64,000 nt of DNA from Marinomonas sp. CT5 (GCF_018336975.1 NZ_CP025572.1:579155-643154); one strand, 5' to 3'. Shown: positions 43,271-52,767, counted from the first letter of the stretch. The notes: generated by a model not told the origin, from the sequence alone. A program made the numbers and translations.

Positions 43271-43709
43271 AGAAAAGCCGAGTTTTTTGATAAAAAAAGC
43301 GATTTTTATGTAATTTTTAATTTCTTTTTTGTATTAAATTTATACTTAAGTCTAATTGATTTGGCTGTTTCCCACCTTTATTTTTTAGTTTTAGCTTTTT
43401 ATGCCTCTTCTTAGAGCACTACTTATTCTCATTTAGTTCATAAGACTAGAAAAAGTGATTTTTTCAGGGCTTTGTTTTGTGAAAAAACATTAGTTTAGAG
43501 TTTTATTTTGCCTATTTTCGATATTTGTGCGCACTACTATTGACCAAAGTTTATACTCCTATTAATGTGTAGTATCACTTCGGTGCACAATTTTTGGATA
43601 TTTGTAGTGAAAGTTTCATATTTTCTACCTTTTGTTGGGTTGAATTGTTGGAACGCTTCTTGCTTTTGAATAATAACGATAAAACACAAAACGAGTAGAG
43701 GCTTTTCTT
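43271..43709. other. 439-base AT-rich control region before livJ
   Basis: No coding frame is convincing here. The segment is strongly T-rich and holds the liv promoter near its right end. I found no clear hairpin terminator for the upstream gene and no clean NtrC palindrome. Short symmetrical elements such as GTGCGCAC occur near 43530. Confidence 0.6.
43648..43664 (+). promoter_or_regulatory. Sigma-54 (RpoN) promoter upstream of livJ
   Basis: TTGGAACGCTTCTTGCT has the GG and GC doublets at -24/-12 with exactly 10 bases between them (GG 43650-43651, GC 43662-43663). It matches TTGGCACG-N4-TTGCW except for C to A in the first box and one other weakly conserved position. It lies 46 bases before the livJ ATG. 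Confidence 0.7.
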
Positions 43710-44822
43710 ATGTCAAATGCGGTTGTTAGAAAAACATTAATTTCTCTTGCTGTGGCAGGTGTTACAACACTAGCTCAAGCAGATGTGGTCATAGGTGTTG
43801 CTGGTCCTCATACAGGTGCTTATGCAGCATTTGGTGAGCAGCTGTGGAAGGGAGCTGAAAAGGCTGCGGCAGATATTAATGATAAAGGTGGTATTGACGG
43901 CGAAATGATTAAGTTAGTCAAAGCGGATGATGCTTGTGAGCCAAAACAAGCTGTATCCGTTGCTAACCGCCTAGTAGATTCTGATGGCGCTGTCGCTGTC
44001 GTTGGTCATTTCTGTTCATCATCTTCCATTCCTGCTTCAAGAATTTACGAAGAGGCTGGGGTTCTTATGATCACTCCAGCATCAACAAACCCAACATTAA
44101 CTGATCAAGGATTACCGAACGTTTTCCGTGTGTGTGGCCGTGATGACCAGCAGGGTGATGTAGCTGCAAGCTATATTGTGGATCAGCTACATGCTAAACG
44201 AGTTGCTGTTATTCACGATAAAGACACTTATGGTAAAGGTCTTGCCGATGCAATGAAGTCGACGCTTAATGCTTATGGCGTTAAAGAAGTGATGTACGAA
44301 GGTTTGACTCGTGGCGAAAAAGATTTTAATGCCTTGATTACTAAAATTCGTTCAGTAGACGCCGATGTCGTGTATTTTGGTGGTCTTCATTCTGAAGCTG
44401 GTCCACTAGTTCGTCAGTTGCGCGAACAAGGTTCAAAAGCAATTTTCATTTCTGGTGACGGTATTGTGTCAGATGAGTTTGTTTCGGTTGCTGGTTCTCC
44501 TAAATATGTGGACGGTGTACTAATGACATTTGGTGCGCCACCAACATCTTACCCATCAGGCAAAAAAGTTATTCAAGAGTTCCGTGATAGTGGTTATGAG
44601 CCAGAAGGTTATACCTTGTACTCTTATACTGCTATGCAGGTTGCTGCTGCAGCTTTAGCGAACAACAATTTGGATCCGATTAAAGGCGCTGAATGGTTGA
44701 AGTCACATTCTGTAAATACCGTTATGGGTAAGAAAGACTTTGATGAAAAGGGTGATTTAACGGTTTCCGACTACGTTATGTATGAGTGGGATGCTCAAGG
44801 TAAATATCACACTGTAGACTAA
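43710..44822 (+). CDS. livJ: Branched-chain amino acid ABC transporter binding protein LivJ
   Basis: The 370-residue periplasmic binding protein has a signal peptide (about 1-24, ending TLAQA). LivJ-type blocks are GVAGPHTGAYAAFGEQ, INDKGGIDGEMIKLV, ACEPKQAVSVANRLV, VVGHFCSSSSIPASRIYEE, and RVCGRDDQQGDVAA. It captures leucine, isoleucine, valine or related amino acids. It is the first gene of livJHMGF, with a 108-base gap and a hairpin before livH. The specificity may be broader than in E. coli. Confidence 0.93.
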   Translation: MSNAVVRKTLISLAVAGVTTLAQADVVIGVAGPHTGAYAAFGEQLWKGAEKAAADINDKGGIDGEMIKLVKADDACEPKQAVSVANRLVDSDGAVAVVGHFCSSSSIPASRIYEEAGVLMITPASTNPTLTDQGLPNVFRVCGRDDQQGDVAASYIVDQLHAKRVAVIHDKDTYGKGLADAMKSTLNAYGVKEVMYEGLTRGEKDFNALITKIRSVDADVVYFGGLHSEAGPLVRQLREQGSKAIFISGDGIVSDEFVSVAGSPKYVDGVLMTFGAPPTSYPSGKKVIQEFRDSGYEPEGYTLYSYTAMQVAAAALANNNLDPIKGAEWLKSHSVNTVMGKKDFDEKGDLTVSDYVMYEWDAQGKYHTVD

Positions 44823-44862
44823 TTCTATTTGGTCTTACATTTCAGTTATAACCGACCCATGT

Positions 44863-44888
44863 CTACCAGCTAAGGATTGTGCTGGTAG
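44863..44888. promoter_or_regulatory. Intercistronic hairpin between livJ and livH
   Basis: CTACCAGC-N10-GCTGGTAG is a perfect 8-base stem in the 108-base gap. It probably stabilises the livJ mRNA or lowers read-through, giving excess binding protein. Confidence 0.5.
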
Positions 44889-44930
44889 GCATGCTCTCTA
44901 TTATTAAAAAAATTCCCACGAGGTCTTACG

Positions 44931-45842
44931 ATGGATATCGTTCTCCAGCAACTGGTAAACGGTCTTACCCTTGGTTCCGTGTACGGACTCATTGCGATCG
45001 GTTACACCATGGTGTATGGCATTATCGGTATGATTAACTTCGCCCATGGCGATGTTTACATGGTGTCTGCTTATATCACCGCTATTGCACTTGCCCTTTT
45101 AACATTCTTCGGTATCGAATCTTTTCCAATCATTATTGTCGGCACGTTATTTCTGACGGTTGCTGTTACTGGCGCTTATGGGTGGGTGATTGAACGTATT
45201 GCTTATCGCCCACTACGAAGCTCTAGTCGTTTATCTGTATTGATTTCTGCGATTGGTATGTCGCTCATTTTGCAGAACTATGTTCAGCTCAGTCAGGGCG
45301 CTAATCAACAAGGTGTGCCAACGCTTTTAACGGGGGCATTTCGTTTTCACATAGGTGATGGTTTTGTGCAAATCACTTATATGAAATTGTTAATTTTATT
45401 TATTTCTATTTTGGGGATGGCTGTACTTACATACGTAATCCAAAAAACAAAATTGGGGCGCATGTGTCGAGCGACTCAACAAGATCGTAAGATGGCATCG
45501 ATTTTAGGAATAGACACAGATAAAGTCATTTCAACGGTTTTTGTTATTGGTGCGGTTATGGCTGCGTTAGCCGGTGTGCTTGTGACATTGGATTATGGCG
45601 CATTTGATTTTTATGTCGGCTTCATTATTGGTATCAAAGCCTTTACTGCTGCTGTGTTGGGTGGGATTGGATCTTTACCTGGTGCTATGTTGGGAGGTCT
45701 TATTTTAGGGTTATCTGAGGCTTTATTTGCTGGGTTGATTAGCTCTGATTATAAGGATGTGTTCTCGTTCTCTTTGTTAGTACTCATTTTGATTGTTCGC
45801 CCAAGTGGCCTTCTCGGCAAACCTGAAGTGGAGAAAGTATAA
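44931..45842 (+). CDS. livH: Branched-chain amino acid ABC permease LivH
   Basis: This 303-residue inner-membrane protein has about eight helices. LivH motifs are QQLVNGLTLGSVYGLIAIGY, YGIIGMINFAHGDVYMVSAY, and AVLGGIGSLPGAMLGGLILG (the EAA-like coupling loop). The stop abuts the livM ATG directly, indicating translational coupling. It forms the channel with LivM. Confidence 0.95.
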   Translation: MDIVLQQLVNGLTLGSVYGLIAIGYTMVYGIIGMINFAHGDVYMVSAYITAIALALLTFFGIESFPIIIVGTLFLTVAVTGAYGWVIERIAYRPLRSSSRLSVLISAIGMSLILQNYVQLSQGANQQGVPTLLTGAFRFHIGDGFVQITYMKLLILFISILGMAVLTYVIQKTKLGRMCRATQQDRKMASILGIDTDKVISTVFVIGAVMAALAGVLVTLDYGAFDFYVGFIIGIKAFTAAVLGGIGSLPGAMLGGLILGLSEALFAGLISSDYKDVFSFSLLVLILIVRPSGLLGKPEVEKV

Positions 45843-47117
45843 ATGAGCCAAGCTATCGGAATAAATTTTAAGAAAAGTAGTATTGATGCCTTAATTGCTG
45901 GCTTTATGGCACTGGTTTTATTCGGTCCGATTGTTGGTATCGTGTTGGATGGTTACGGCTTTAATACGGAATTTGGTCGAGTTGCTTGGCTGGTTGCCGC
46001 TGTTGCTGTTGGGCGTTTTATTATGTCCTGTTTTTTGCAAACCGAAAAAGGTATTGCACTGGTTTACCGTTATGCCAACAACGATGAAGGTGTAGAAGTT
46101 CTTCCTCCTGGACATAAATCAAAATTGGTATGGGTTATTCCATTGGTGATTGCGATTGGTCTATTAGTACCATTTATTGCTTCAAAATATGTCCTTACGG
46201 TTATTATCCTAGGTTTAATTTATGTCTTACTGGGCCTTGGGCTAAATGTTGTTGTTGGGCTGGCTGGGCTGCTGGATTTAGGTTTTGTTGGTTTCTATGC
46301 TATTGGCGCTTATGGTCTGGCGTTGGGATATGAAAACTTAGGCTTAGGCTTTTGGTCAATGTTGCCAATTGCTGCGATTATGGCGGCGGTTGCAGGGGCT
46401 ATATTGGGTTTCCCGGTATTGCGTATGCATGGCGACTATTTGGCGATTGTTACACTGGGTTTTGGGGAAATTATTCGTCTTATTTTGACTAATTGGGCGT
46501 CGTTTACTCATGGACCAAACGGAGTTTCAGCGCCTTTACCAACCTTCTTTGGATTAGAGTTTAAGCGTAGATCGAGAGATGGCGAAACCTTCCATGAGTT
46601 CTTTAATATTCCTTATGATTCAGCTTATAAGTATATATTTATATATTTGGTTCTATTTGCTGTGGTATGGGCGGTGCTCTTCATTAAGCATCGTTTGGTT
46701 AAAATGCCTATTGGCCGTGCTTGGGAAGCGCTTCGTGAAGATGAGATTGCTTGTCGTTCGCTAGGCTTAAATCATGTGTTAGTGAAATTGTCTGCCTTTA
46801 TGTTGGGGGCATCTACTGGTGGTTTAGCTGGTGTGTTCTTTGCGACTTACCAAGGTTTCGTAAACCCATCCTCTTTTACCTTCTTCGAGTCGGCTTTGAT
46901 TTTAGCTATCGTGGTACTTGGTGGTATGGGGTCAACACTAGGTGTTGTTATCGCTGCATTTTGTTTAACCGTATTGCCAGAAATGTTAAGGGAGTTTGCA
47001 GAATATCGTGTCTTAATGTTTGGTATTTTGATGGTTGTTATGATGATTTGGAAACCTCGGGGTATTGTTCGTGTGACTCGAACTGGCTTTGCTACGAGAA
47101 AAGGGGTGGTTAAATGA
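45843..47117 (+). CDS. livM: Branched-chain amino acid ABC permease LivM
   Basis: This 424-residue permease has about ten helices. An N-terminal extension of about 90 residues precedes the conserved core, as in E. coli LivM. Motifs are GLGLNVVVGLAGLLDLGFVG, FPVLRMHGDYLAIVTLGFGE, IGRAWEALREDEIACRSLGL and AIVVLGGMGSTLGVVIAAF. It pairs with LivH and overlaps livG by 4 bases (ATGA), so the ATPase is made in step. Confidence 0.95.
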   Translation: MSQAIGINFKKSSIDALIAGFMALVLFGPIVGIVLDGYGFNTEFGRVAWLVAAVAVGRFIMSCFLQTEKGIALVYRYANNDEGVEVLPPGHKSKLVWVIPLVIAIGLLVPFIASKYVLTVIILGLIYVLLGLGLNVVVGLAGLLDLGFVGFYAIGAYGLALGYENLGLGFWSMLPIAAIMAAVAGAILGFPVLRMHGDYLAIVTLGFGEIIRLILTNWASFTHGPNGVSAPLPTFFGLEFKRRSRDGETFHEFFNIPYDSAYKYIFIYLVLFAVVWAVLFIKHRLVKMPIGRAWEALREDEIACRSLGLNHVLVKLSAFMLGASTGGLAGVFFATYQGFVNPSSFTFFESALILAIVVLGGMGSTLGVVIAAFCLTVLPEMLREFAEYRVLMFGILMVVMMIWKPRGIVRVTRTGFATRKGVVK

Positions 47118-47995
47118 ACCAAGAAAATATTTTAGCGGTTGAAAACTTGGTGATGCACTTTGGTGGTATTAAGGCCTTAAATGATGTGACTTTTAATATT
47201 AAGCGCGGCTCGGTATCAGCTTTGATTGGACCGAATGGTGCTGGTAAAACGACGGTATTTAACTGCCTTACTGGTTTTTATAAAGCGACAGGAGGCAAGA
47301 TTATGTTGTCTGCTTCTGAAAAAGAAACCAGTATTATTAAAGTGTTGGGTGAACCATTCCAAGCATCTGACTTCTTTTCTCCAACGGCCTTTTTTGCTCG
47401 CCTGAAATATAAAATGTTTGGCGGCTCACATCTTGTAAATCGTGCTGGATTGTCTCGTACTTTTCAGAATATTCGATTGTTTAAAGAGATGTCAGTGGTA
47501 GAGAATCTTTTAGTTGCTCAGCATATGAGAGTTAATCGTAATTTGTTAGCGGGTATATTAAATACCAAGGCTTATAGAAAAGCGGAAGAGGAAGCGCTAG
47601 AGCGTGTTTTTTATTGGCTGGGTGTTGTGGATTTGGTGGATTCAGCCAATCGCTTGGCGGGTGAACTTTCTTATGGTCAACAACGTCGATTGGAAATAGC
47701 GCGTGCTATGTGTACGAACCCAGAAATCGTTTGCCTAGATGAGCCCGCAGCAGGCTTGAATCCATCCGAAACGGAAGCCTTGACTAAGATGATTCGAGTA
47801 TTGCGTGATGAGCATAATACGACGGTTCTATTGATTGAGCACGATATGGGGATGGTTATGGATATTTCCGATTATATCGTTGTTTTAGACCACGGCGAGG
47901 TGATCGCCAAAGGTGGCCCTGATGATATTAAGAATAATCCAAAGGTTATTGCAGCTTACCTTGGTGCCGAAGAAGGTGAGGAGGTAACGCTATGA
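47114..47995 (+). CDS. livG: Branched-chain amino acid ABC ATPase LivG
   Basis: The 293-residue ATPase has Walker A IGPNGAGKTTVFNCLTGFY, Q-loop SRTFQNIRLFKEMSVVENLL, signature LSYGQQRRLEIARAM, Walker B IVCLDEPAAGLNP and the switch His in IEHDM. An insertion after the first strands (STATED as residues about 62-100, KETSIIKVLGEP to YKMFGGSH) makes it longer than the usual 255 residues; this is seen in many LivG proteins. It overlaps livF by 4 bases. Confidence 0.95.
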   Translation: MNQENILAVENLVMHFGGIKALNDVTFNIKRGSVSALIGPNGAGKTTVFNCLTGFYKATGGKIMLSASEKETSIIKVLGEPFQASDFFSPTAFFARLKYKMFGGSHLVNRAGLSRTFQNIRLFKEMSVVENLLVAQHMRVNRNLLAGILNTKAYRKAEEEALERVFYWLGVVDLVDSANRLAGELSYGQQRRLEIARAMCTNPEIVCLDEPAAGLNPSETEALTKMIRVLRDEHNTTVLLIEHDMGMVMDISDYIVVLDHGEVIAKGGPDDIKNNPKVIAAYLGAEEGEEVTL

Positions 47996-48705
47996 CTACA
48001 CTGATGGAATTCAAAGATGTTGATGTTCATTACGGTCCAATTCAAGCCCTTAAAAAAGTTTCGTTGACTGTTGATGAAGGTGAAATTGTTACTTTGATTG
48101 GGGCAAATGGGGCAGGTAAATCGACCTTGTTAATGTCTATTTTTGGTCAGCCTCGTATTTCTTCGGGTGAAATTATTTACCGTGGCGAGGATATTTCCAA
48201 AAAATCTGCTCACTATGTTGCATCGCATGGCTTAGCACAATCACCAGAAGGGCGGCGAATATTTCCGAGCATGTCTGTCGAAGAAAATTTGCTGATGGGG
48301 ACGATTCCTATCGGTATGGATCATGCTGAAGAAGATATGCAGCATATGTTCGAATTATTTCCGCGACTTTTAGAGCGCCGTAATCAACGCGCTTCAACCA
48401 TGTCTGGTGGTGAGCAGCAAATGCTGGCTATTGCACGAGCTTTAATGAGTCGCCCTAAATTGCTTTTGTTGGATGAACCTAGCCTTGGTTTGGCGCCTAT
48501 TATTGTTAAGCAAATCTTTCAGATATTGCAAGATGTAGCCAGTACAGGAATGACGATCTTTTTAGTTGAGCAGAATGCGAATCATGCATTGAAACTGGCC
48601 AATCGTGGTTATGTAATGGTGAATGGTGAGATTCGTATGACGGGAACCGGTGAAGAATTATTGGTTAACCCTGAAGTGCGTGAAGCCTACTTAGGTGGTC
48701 ATTAA
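47992..48705 (+). CDS. livF: Branched-chain amino acid ABC ATPase LivF
   Basis: The 237-residue ATPase has Walker A IGANGAGKSTLLMSIFG, the LivF motif SPEGRRIFPSMSVEENLLMG, signature MSGGEQQMLAIARALM, Walker B LLLLDEPSLGLAP and the switch Glu-Gln (FLVEQNANHAL). It pairs with LivG on the inner face of the transporter. It is the last gene of the operon and is closed by a 16-base-pair terminator. Confidence 0.96.
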   Translation: MTTLMEFKDVDVHYGPIQALKKVSLTVDEGEIVTLIGANGAGKSTLLMSIFGQPRISSGEIIYRGEDISKKSAHYVASHGLAQSPEGRRIFPSMSVEENLLMGTIPIGMDHAEEDMQHMFELFPRLLERRNQRASTMSGGEQQMLAIARALMSRPKLLLLDEPSLGLAPIIVKQIFQILQDVASTGMTIFLVEQNANHALKLANRGYVMVNGEIRMTGTGEELLVNPEVREAYLGGH

Positions 48706-48748
48706 AAAGGCAATTTAAAACAGTCATTGATAATGGCTTGGCTAAAGT

Positions 48749-48796
48749 AAAGCGACGTTTCATTTATACATAGAATGAAACGTCGCTTTTTATTTT
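48749..48796. terminator. Rho-independent terminator of livJHMGF
   Basis: Perfect 16-base arms (AAAGCGACGTTTCATT and its complement, 48749-48764 and 48774-48789) with a 9-base loop and a following TTTATTTTATT tract. This is one of the strongest hairpins in the window. Confidence 0.92.
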
Positions 48797-48882
48797 ATTG
48801 TGGATAAAAGAGTGGCTTTTACACAAGGAGATCTAAAAGAGTCGTATTTCATGCCACATATTTATGGCAGTTGAGTTGGGTC

Positions 48883-49440
48883 TCAAGCTCTAAATAACGT
48901 ATCAGTCAAAATGTCACGCACTTGGGAAGGCTGTGAGGCTGTGCCTAGGGGAGCATCATATATTGCGTCAATCTTCTCTCCAAAATACGCGTTTACCTCT
49001 TCTGCACTGGTAGCAGGCTCTAGCCCTGCGGGATTTGCAGAAGTAGAAACTACCACCCCTTGAAAGGCAGCACACAAACGCTTCACTGGCTCATGTTGAG
49101 ATAAGCGTATGGCAACGCTTTGGTGCTCGCCTTTTACCCAGCTTGGAGTGATTGTCGTGTCGGGAACAACCCAAGACGTTGGGATTGTATTCATGCTAAC
49201 TAATCGTTCGCCACTTTTAGAATCTAAGATGTTTAACCATGGCGTAAGGTGCTCTTTTTCGCCTGTAATCAAGATTAGACCTTTTGATTCTGGTCGAGAT
49301 TTTATAGCTAAAATACGTCTTACCGCAGATTCGTTAAAAGGATCACAACCCAGCCCCCAAACAGCTTCAGTTGGATAAGCAATAACGCCACCATTACGGA
49401 TGATGTTTGCAAGCTCTATTTCAGAGGTAATAAGGTGCAT
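48883..49440 (-). CDS. tsaC: Threonylcarbamoyl-AMP synthase TsaC
   Basis: The 185-residue YrdC-fold enzyme has the signatures [36 protein letters not shown] and STSANPAG. It makes the threonylcarbamoyl adenylate used for the t6A modification of ANN-decoding tRNAs. The length suits the short TsaC form rather than Sua5. It is a single gene convergent with the liv operon. Confidence 0.94.
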   Translation of the reverse strand: MHLITSEIELANIIRNGGVIAYPTEAVWGLGCDPFNESAVRRILAIKSRPESKGLILITGEKEHLTPWLNILDSKSGERLVSMNTIPTSWVVPDTTITPSWVKGEHQSVAIRLSQHEPVKRLCAAFQGVVVSTSANPAGLEPATSAEEVNAYFGEKIDAIYDAPLGTASQPSQVRDILTDTLFRA

Positions 49441-49517
49441 AAAAGTAAAGACTCGAGAGAAGCGTGGAAGATATATAGGGGGGAAATTGTAGCGAGATTT
49501 TTAAATTTGGGCTAGCT

Positions 49518-49572
49518 GGGAGTTTTCTATAGCGTGTCGAAAAGTACTCTTTCGAAGTATGGAAAAACTCCC
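49518..49572. terminator. Nested inverted repeats downstream of the DUF3461 gene
   Basis: An outer repeat GGGAGTTTT/AAAACTCCC (49518-49526, 49564-49572) encloses an inner repeat TCGAAA/TTTCGA (49537-49542, 49550-49555). It lies just past the stop of the DUF3461 gene and could end that transcript. Confidence 0.5.
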
Positions 49573-49588
49573 GCTTGGCTATTAGAGA

Positions 49589-49969
49589 CTATTGCATAGC
49601 GTCGATTTTTTCTTTGAGTTCACCGATTTTACTGTTTACGACTTTTTCTAGGTGCTCAAGCTCTTTGATTAAATCTTCTTTAGATACTTGCTGTGCCTGT
49701 TGTTTGCCAACGATTTGTTCAAGCTCTTCCATTGCACGTAAAACAATTAAAGAAGGTTCTTGGACTTGGCGATAGGTTTGCTGACCACCGTCTGCTAGTA
49801 CGGTTTTAGTCGATCGACCAAATTTAAATTTCTTGCTTTTAGGAAGTAGAGAACCTTTTTCACGACGGTAATAAATTTTAAGAACGTCGTGACCGCCTTC
49901 GTAGCGTAATGTAAATTTTTCTATGTCCTGTATGCTTGTGATACCCATGGACTGAAGTGTTGGATACAT
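49589..49969 (-). CDS. DUF3461 family protein
   Basis: The 126-residue protein begins MYPTLQSMGITSIQDIEKFT and continues RYEGGHDVLKIYYRREKGSL, LPKSKKFKFGRSTKTV, then a C-terminal coiled coil (EDLIKELEHLEKVVNSKIGE). This is the DUF3461 pattern, of unknown function. ATG 49969 follows GGGAAA and matches the family start; the longer frame to 50098 adds an unconserved hydrophobic stretch over a hairpin. It is a single gene between ntrC and tsaC. Confidence 0.82.
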   Translation of the reverse strand: MYPTLQSMGITSIQDIEKFTLRYEGGHDVLKIYYRREKGSLLPKSKKFKFGRSTKTVLADGGQQTYRQVQEPSLIVLRAMEELEQIVGKQQAQQVSKEDLIKELEHLEKVVNSKIGELKEKIDAMQ

Positions 49970-50064
49970 AACTTTTTCCCGTTGATTATTAAACAAATAA
50001 CTGTCTTTAATTAGTAGGGGATTGTGCCAGTAAAAGCAAGTCCAAAATAGTAGAAAGCTGAGAT

Positions 50065-50099
50065 AATGCAGGCAAATTGCATTTAACTTTGCCTGCATT
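50065..50099. terminator. Hairpin downstream of ntrC
   Basis: Perfect 12-base arms (AATGCAGGCAAA and complement) with an 11-base loop lie 22 bases beyond the ntrC stop. The tail on the minus strand is only moderately U-rich. Confidence 0.6.
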
Positions 50100-50121
50100 T
50101 ATTTTTCAGTGAAAAGGAGTT

Positions 50122-51555
50122 TTAATCTTCATCTTGTTCGGCATGATCAATGTTTAGCTCTTTTATCTTGCGCGTTAAGGTGTTTCTTCCCCAGCCCAAT
50201 AATAAAGATGCATCTCGGCGGCGCCCACCAGTATGAGCCAGTGCCGTTTCAATCATGATGCGTTCAAACTTTGGAACAGCTTGATCAAGAATGCCTTTTT
50301 GGCCTGTAGCGAGTGTGCTATCAACCCAATTTCTTAAGGCATCTTCCCAAGAAGAAAACGGTTGTTCATTGGGAATAGCGGTTAACAGTTCTGGTGGTAA
50401 ATCTTCCACCAAGACTTCTCGTCCTGATGCCATAACAATTAACCAACGACAGGTATTTTCTAACTGTCGAACGTTACCCGGCCAATCAAGTTGAGTCAGG
50501 TAGTTTTCGGTTTCTTTTGTCAGTTGTTTTGGCTCAACGGCTAATTCTTCGGCGGCGCGACTTAAAAAGTGACGAGCCAACTTGGGGATATCTTCACGAC
50601 GTTCTGCCAGCTTAGGTAAATGGATGCGGATAACATTCAGGCGATGAAATAGATCTTCACGGAACGACCCTTTTTCTACTAAATTCTCTAGATTTTGGTG
50701 GGTAGCCGCAATAATTCGCACATCTACTTTGACAGGTGTATGACCGCCAACGCGATAAAACTCTCCATCGGCTAAAACACGCAATAGTCGAGTCTGGGTT
50801 TCGGCTGGCATGTCACCAATTTCATCTAAGAAAAGTGTACCGCCATTGGCTTGCTCAAAGCGACCGCGACGTTGTGTATTGGCTCCAGTAAAGGCGCCTT
50901 TTTCATGGCCGAATAGCTCAGACTCAATTAAGTCATGCGGAATGGCTGCCATATTCAAGGCAATAAAAGGATTAGCGGCTCTTGGGCTGTGAGTGTGCAA
51001 TGCTTGTGCTACCAACTCTTTACCAGTGCCGGATTCGCCATTAATTAAAACAGTAATATTTGAGTTGGCCAGGCGACCAATAGCACGGAATACTTCCTGC
51101 ATTGCAGGTGCTTCGCCAATGATTTCTTTATCAACTTGTTGTTCTTGTTCGGCCTCCATGTCATCAGTACTAGGTCTGGCATTGCGGTGGTGGAGCATAG
51201 CGCGCTTAACCAAGCTGACGGCTTCTTCTACATCGAAGGGCTTTGGTAGGTATTCAAATGCACCGCCTTGGTATGAAGCAACAGCACTTTCTAGGTCTGA
51301 GTGTGCTGTCATAATAATTACGGGTAGATAAGGATGGTCCTTTTGGAGTTTTTGAAGTAAGGCCAATCCGTCCATGCCTGGCATACGAATATCGCTAATA
51401 ATAGCGCTAGGTTGTTCTTTATCAATAAGATTGACGAGGTTCTCTGCAGAATCAAACAAACGACATTGGATACCTTCTTGTTCTAATGTCTTCTCTAGAA
51501 CCCAGCGAATAGAGCGATCGTCGTCAACAATCCATACGGTTTCTTCTGCTGTCAT
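50122..51555 (-). CDS. ntrC: Nitrogen regulation response regulator NtrC (NRI)
   Basis: The 477-residue regulator has a receiver domain (VWIVDDDRSIRWVLEKTL, phospho-acceptor Asp55 in IISDIRMPGMDG), a sigma-54 AAA+ domain with GESGTGKELVAQALH, GHEKGAFTGANTQ (sigma-54 contact) and GTLFLDEIGDMP, and a C-terminal Fis-type helix-turn-helix (LAHTGGRRRDASLLLGWGRN). Phosphorylated NtrC activates sigma-54 promoters under nitrogen limitation. It overlaps ntrB by 4 bases. Sigma-54-type promoters precede glnA and livJ in this window. Confidence 0.96.
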   Translation of the reverse strand: MTAEETVWIVDDDRSIRWVLEKTLEQEGIQCRLFDSAENLVNLIDKEQPSAIISDIRMPGMDGLALLQKLQKDHPYLPVIIMTAHSDLESAVASYQGGAFEYLPKPFDVEEAVSLVKRAMLHHRNARPSTDDMEAEQEQQVDKEIIGEAPAMQEVFRAIGRLANSNITVLINGESGTGKELVAQALHTHSPRAANPFIALNMAAIPHDLIESELFGHEKGAFTGANTQRRGRFEQANGGTLFLDEIGDMPAETQTRLLRVLADGEFYRVGGHTPVKVDVRIIAATHQNLENLVEKGSFREDLFHRLNVIRIHLPKLAERREDIPKLARHFLSRAAEELAVEPKQLTKETENYLTQLDWPGNVRQLENTCRWLIVMASGREVLVEDLPPELLTAIPNEQPFSSWEDALRNWVDSTLATGQKGILDQAVPKFERIMIETALAHTGGRRRDASLLLGWGRNTLTRKIKELNIDHAEQDED

Positions 51556-52709
51556 GAGTGTTTCTCCTGTTCTTGGACTGTCGTCTCAATGGGAATTAAT
51601 ATATTGAATTCGGTTTTTTTCGGATAACTGTTGCATTCAACAATCCCGTGGTGCTGATGAATGATGGATTGAGCGATAGAAAGTCCTAGGCCTGTACCAT
51701 CAGATCGACCGCTGACCATAGGGTAAAATAAGGTTTTTAGAATGGCTTCTGGAATACCAGGACCATTATCAATAATGCTTATTTTGCATACTAGCCGATG
51801 GCGTTTAGAGCCTATGGTAAATTGTCGTAACGCTCTCGTTACCATATGAATGGCTTTATGATGATTGTCTTCATCTTCTATCAAGGCTTGCATGGCATTT
51901 CTTGTAATGTTCAATAAAGCCTGTATTAACTGTGATTCGTCACCAATCAAGTCAGGAATACTGGGGTCATAGTCACGAATTATTTCAATTTGATTATCGG
52001 CTTCGACTGAAATGAGTTGTCTTACCCGTTCAATTACCTTGTGGATATTGAGCGTTTTGTTTTTAGGTAGTTGTCTTGGTCCCAACAATCGATCAACGAG
52101 GTCGCGTAGTCGATCAGATTCTTCGATGATGACTTGCGTATAGTCGTTGAGAGCTTCGTCGGTAAAAGCACGGCTAATTAACTGCGCCGCGCCGCGTATT
52201 CCACCTAATGGATTTTTGATTTCATGGGCCAGGCCTCGAACCAGTTCTTTACTCGTTTCGTGATTAGCTATCAGTTCATCTTCTTGTGAAATTCGTTTCA
52301 TTCTGTCGCGTGGGTAAAGTTCGATAATGAGACTTTCTGTCTCATTAGACGTACCCATGATAGGTGTGACAGTGTAATCACAAAAAAGCTTTTTGTTGTT
52401 GCTACATTCGATTTCCGCCTCTCGTTTAGTAAACGGATGGCCAGATTCAATCGCTGTAAGTAAAGCTTGGATGCTTTTTTCGTTTTCACGGAAGGCGGCG
52501 CTAATATCATTGCCATAGATACGACGTCGGCTTACCGCAAGCAGCATTTCGGCAGCAGGATTTAAATATTCGATCTCAAGCTTGTTGTTTAATTGCACAA
52601 CAGCAGTAGATAAATGGTCGATTAATAAGCTATACACAGACAGTGCCTCTCTATTGCTCCTGCTTTGATTGTTTCCCCTGAATAATAGTTGCAAAAAGCG
52701 AACCAACAT
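51552..52709 (-). CDS. ntrB: Nitrogen regulation histidine kinase NtrB (NRII)
   Basis: The 385-residue soluble kinase has a PAS domain (about 30-140; LSTAVVQLNNKLEIEYLNPA), the H-box RGLAHEIKNPLGGIRGAAQL, and HATPase boxes IDNGPGIP and SDGTGLGLSIAQSIIHQH. It phosphorylates and dephosphorylates NtrC under PII control. ATG 52709 fits the NtrB family start; a GTG at 52772 would extend it by 21 residues and overlap the NtrC-like palindrome. The ribosome binding site is weak for either start. A terminator between glnA and ntrB implies a separate promoter. Confidence 0.93.
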   Translation of the reverse strand: MLVRFLQLLFRGNNQSRSNREALSVYSLLIDHLSTAVVQLNNKLEIEYLNPAAEMLLAVSRRRIYGNDISAAFRENEKSIQALLTAIESGHPFTKREAEIECSNNKKLFCDYTVTPIMGTSNETESLIIELYPRDRMKRISQEDELIANHETSKELVRGLAHEIKNPLGGIRGAAQLISRAFTDEALNDYTQVIIEESDRLRDLVDRLLGPRQLPKNKTLNIHKVIERVRQLISVEADNQIEIIRDYDPSIPDLIGDESQLIQALLNITRNAMQALIEDEDNHHKAIHMVTRALRQFTIGSKRHRLVCKISIIDNGPGIPEAILKTLFYPMVSGRSDGTGLGLSIAQSIIHQHHGIVECNSYPKKTEFNILIPIETTVQEQEKHS

Positions 52710-52767
52710 TGGGCAGCTCGAAATGGCGTATTTATTAAGGTCTTTGTATTCACTATAAAAAGTGGAT

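Noticed and set aside
43520..43600. Possible NtrC site upstream of the liv promoter (GTGCGCAC and TCAC-N3-GGTGCA elements)
   Set aside because: Neither element has the TGCAC-N7-GTGCA spacing seen at glnA and ntrB.
49970..50098. Longer DUF3461 protein with an N-terminal hydrophobic extension
   Set aside because: The family starts at MYPTLQ, and the extension runs over the hairpin at 50065-50099.
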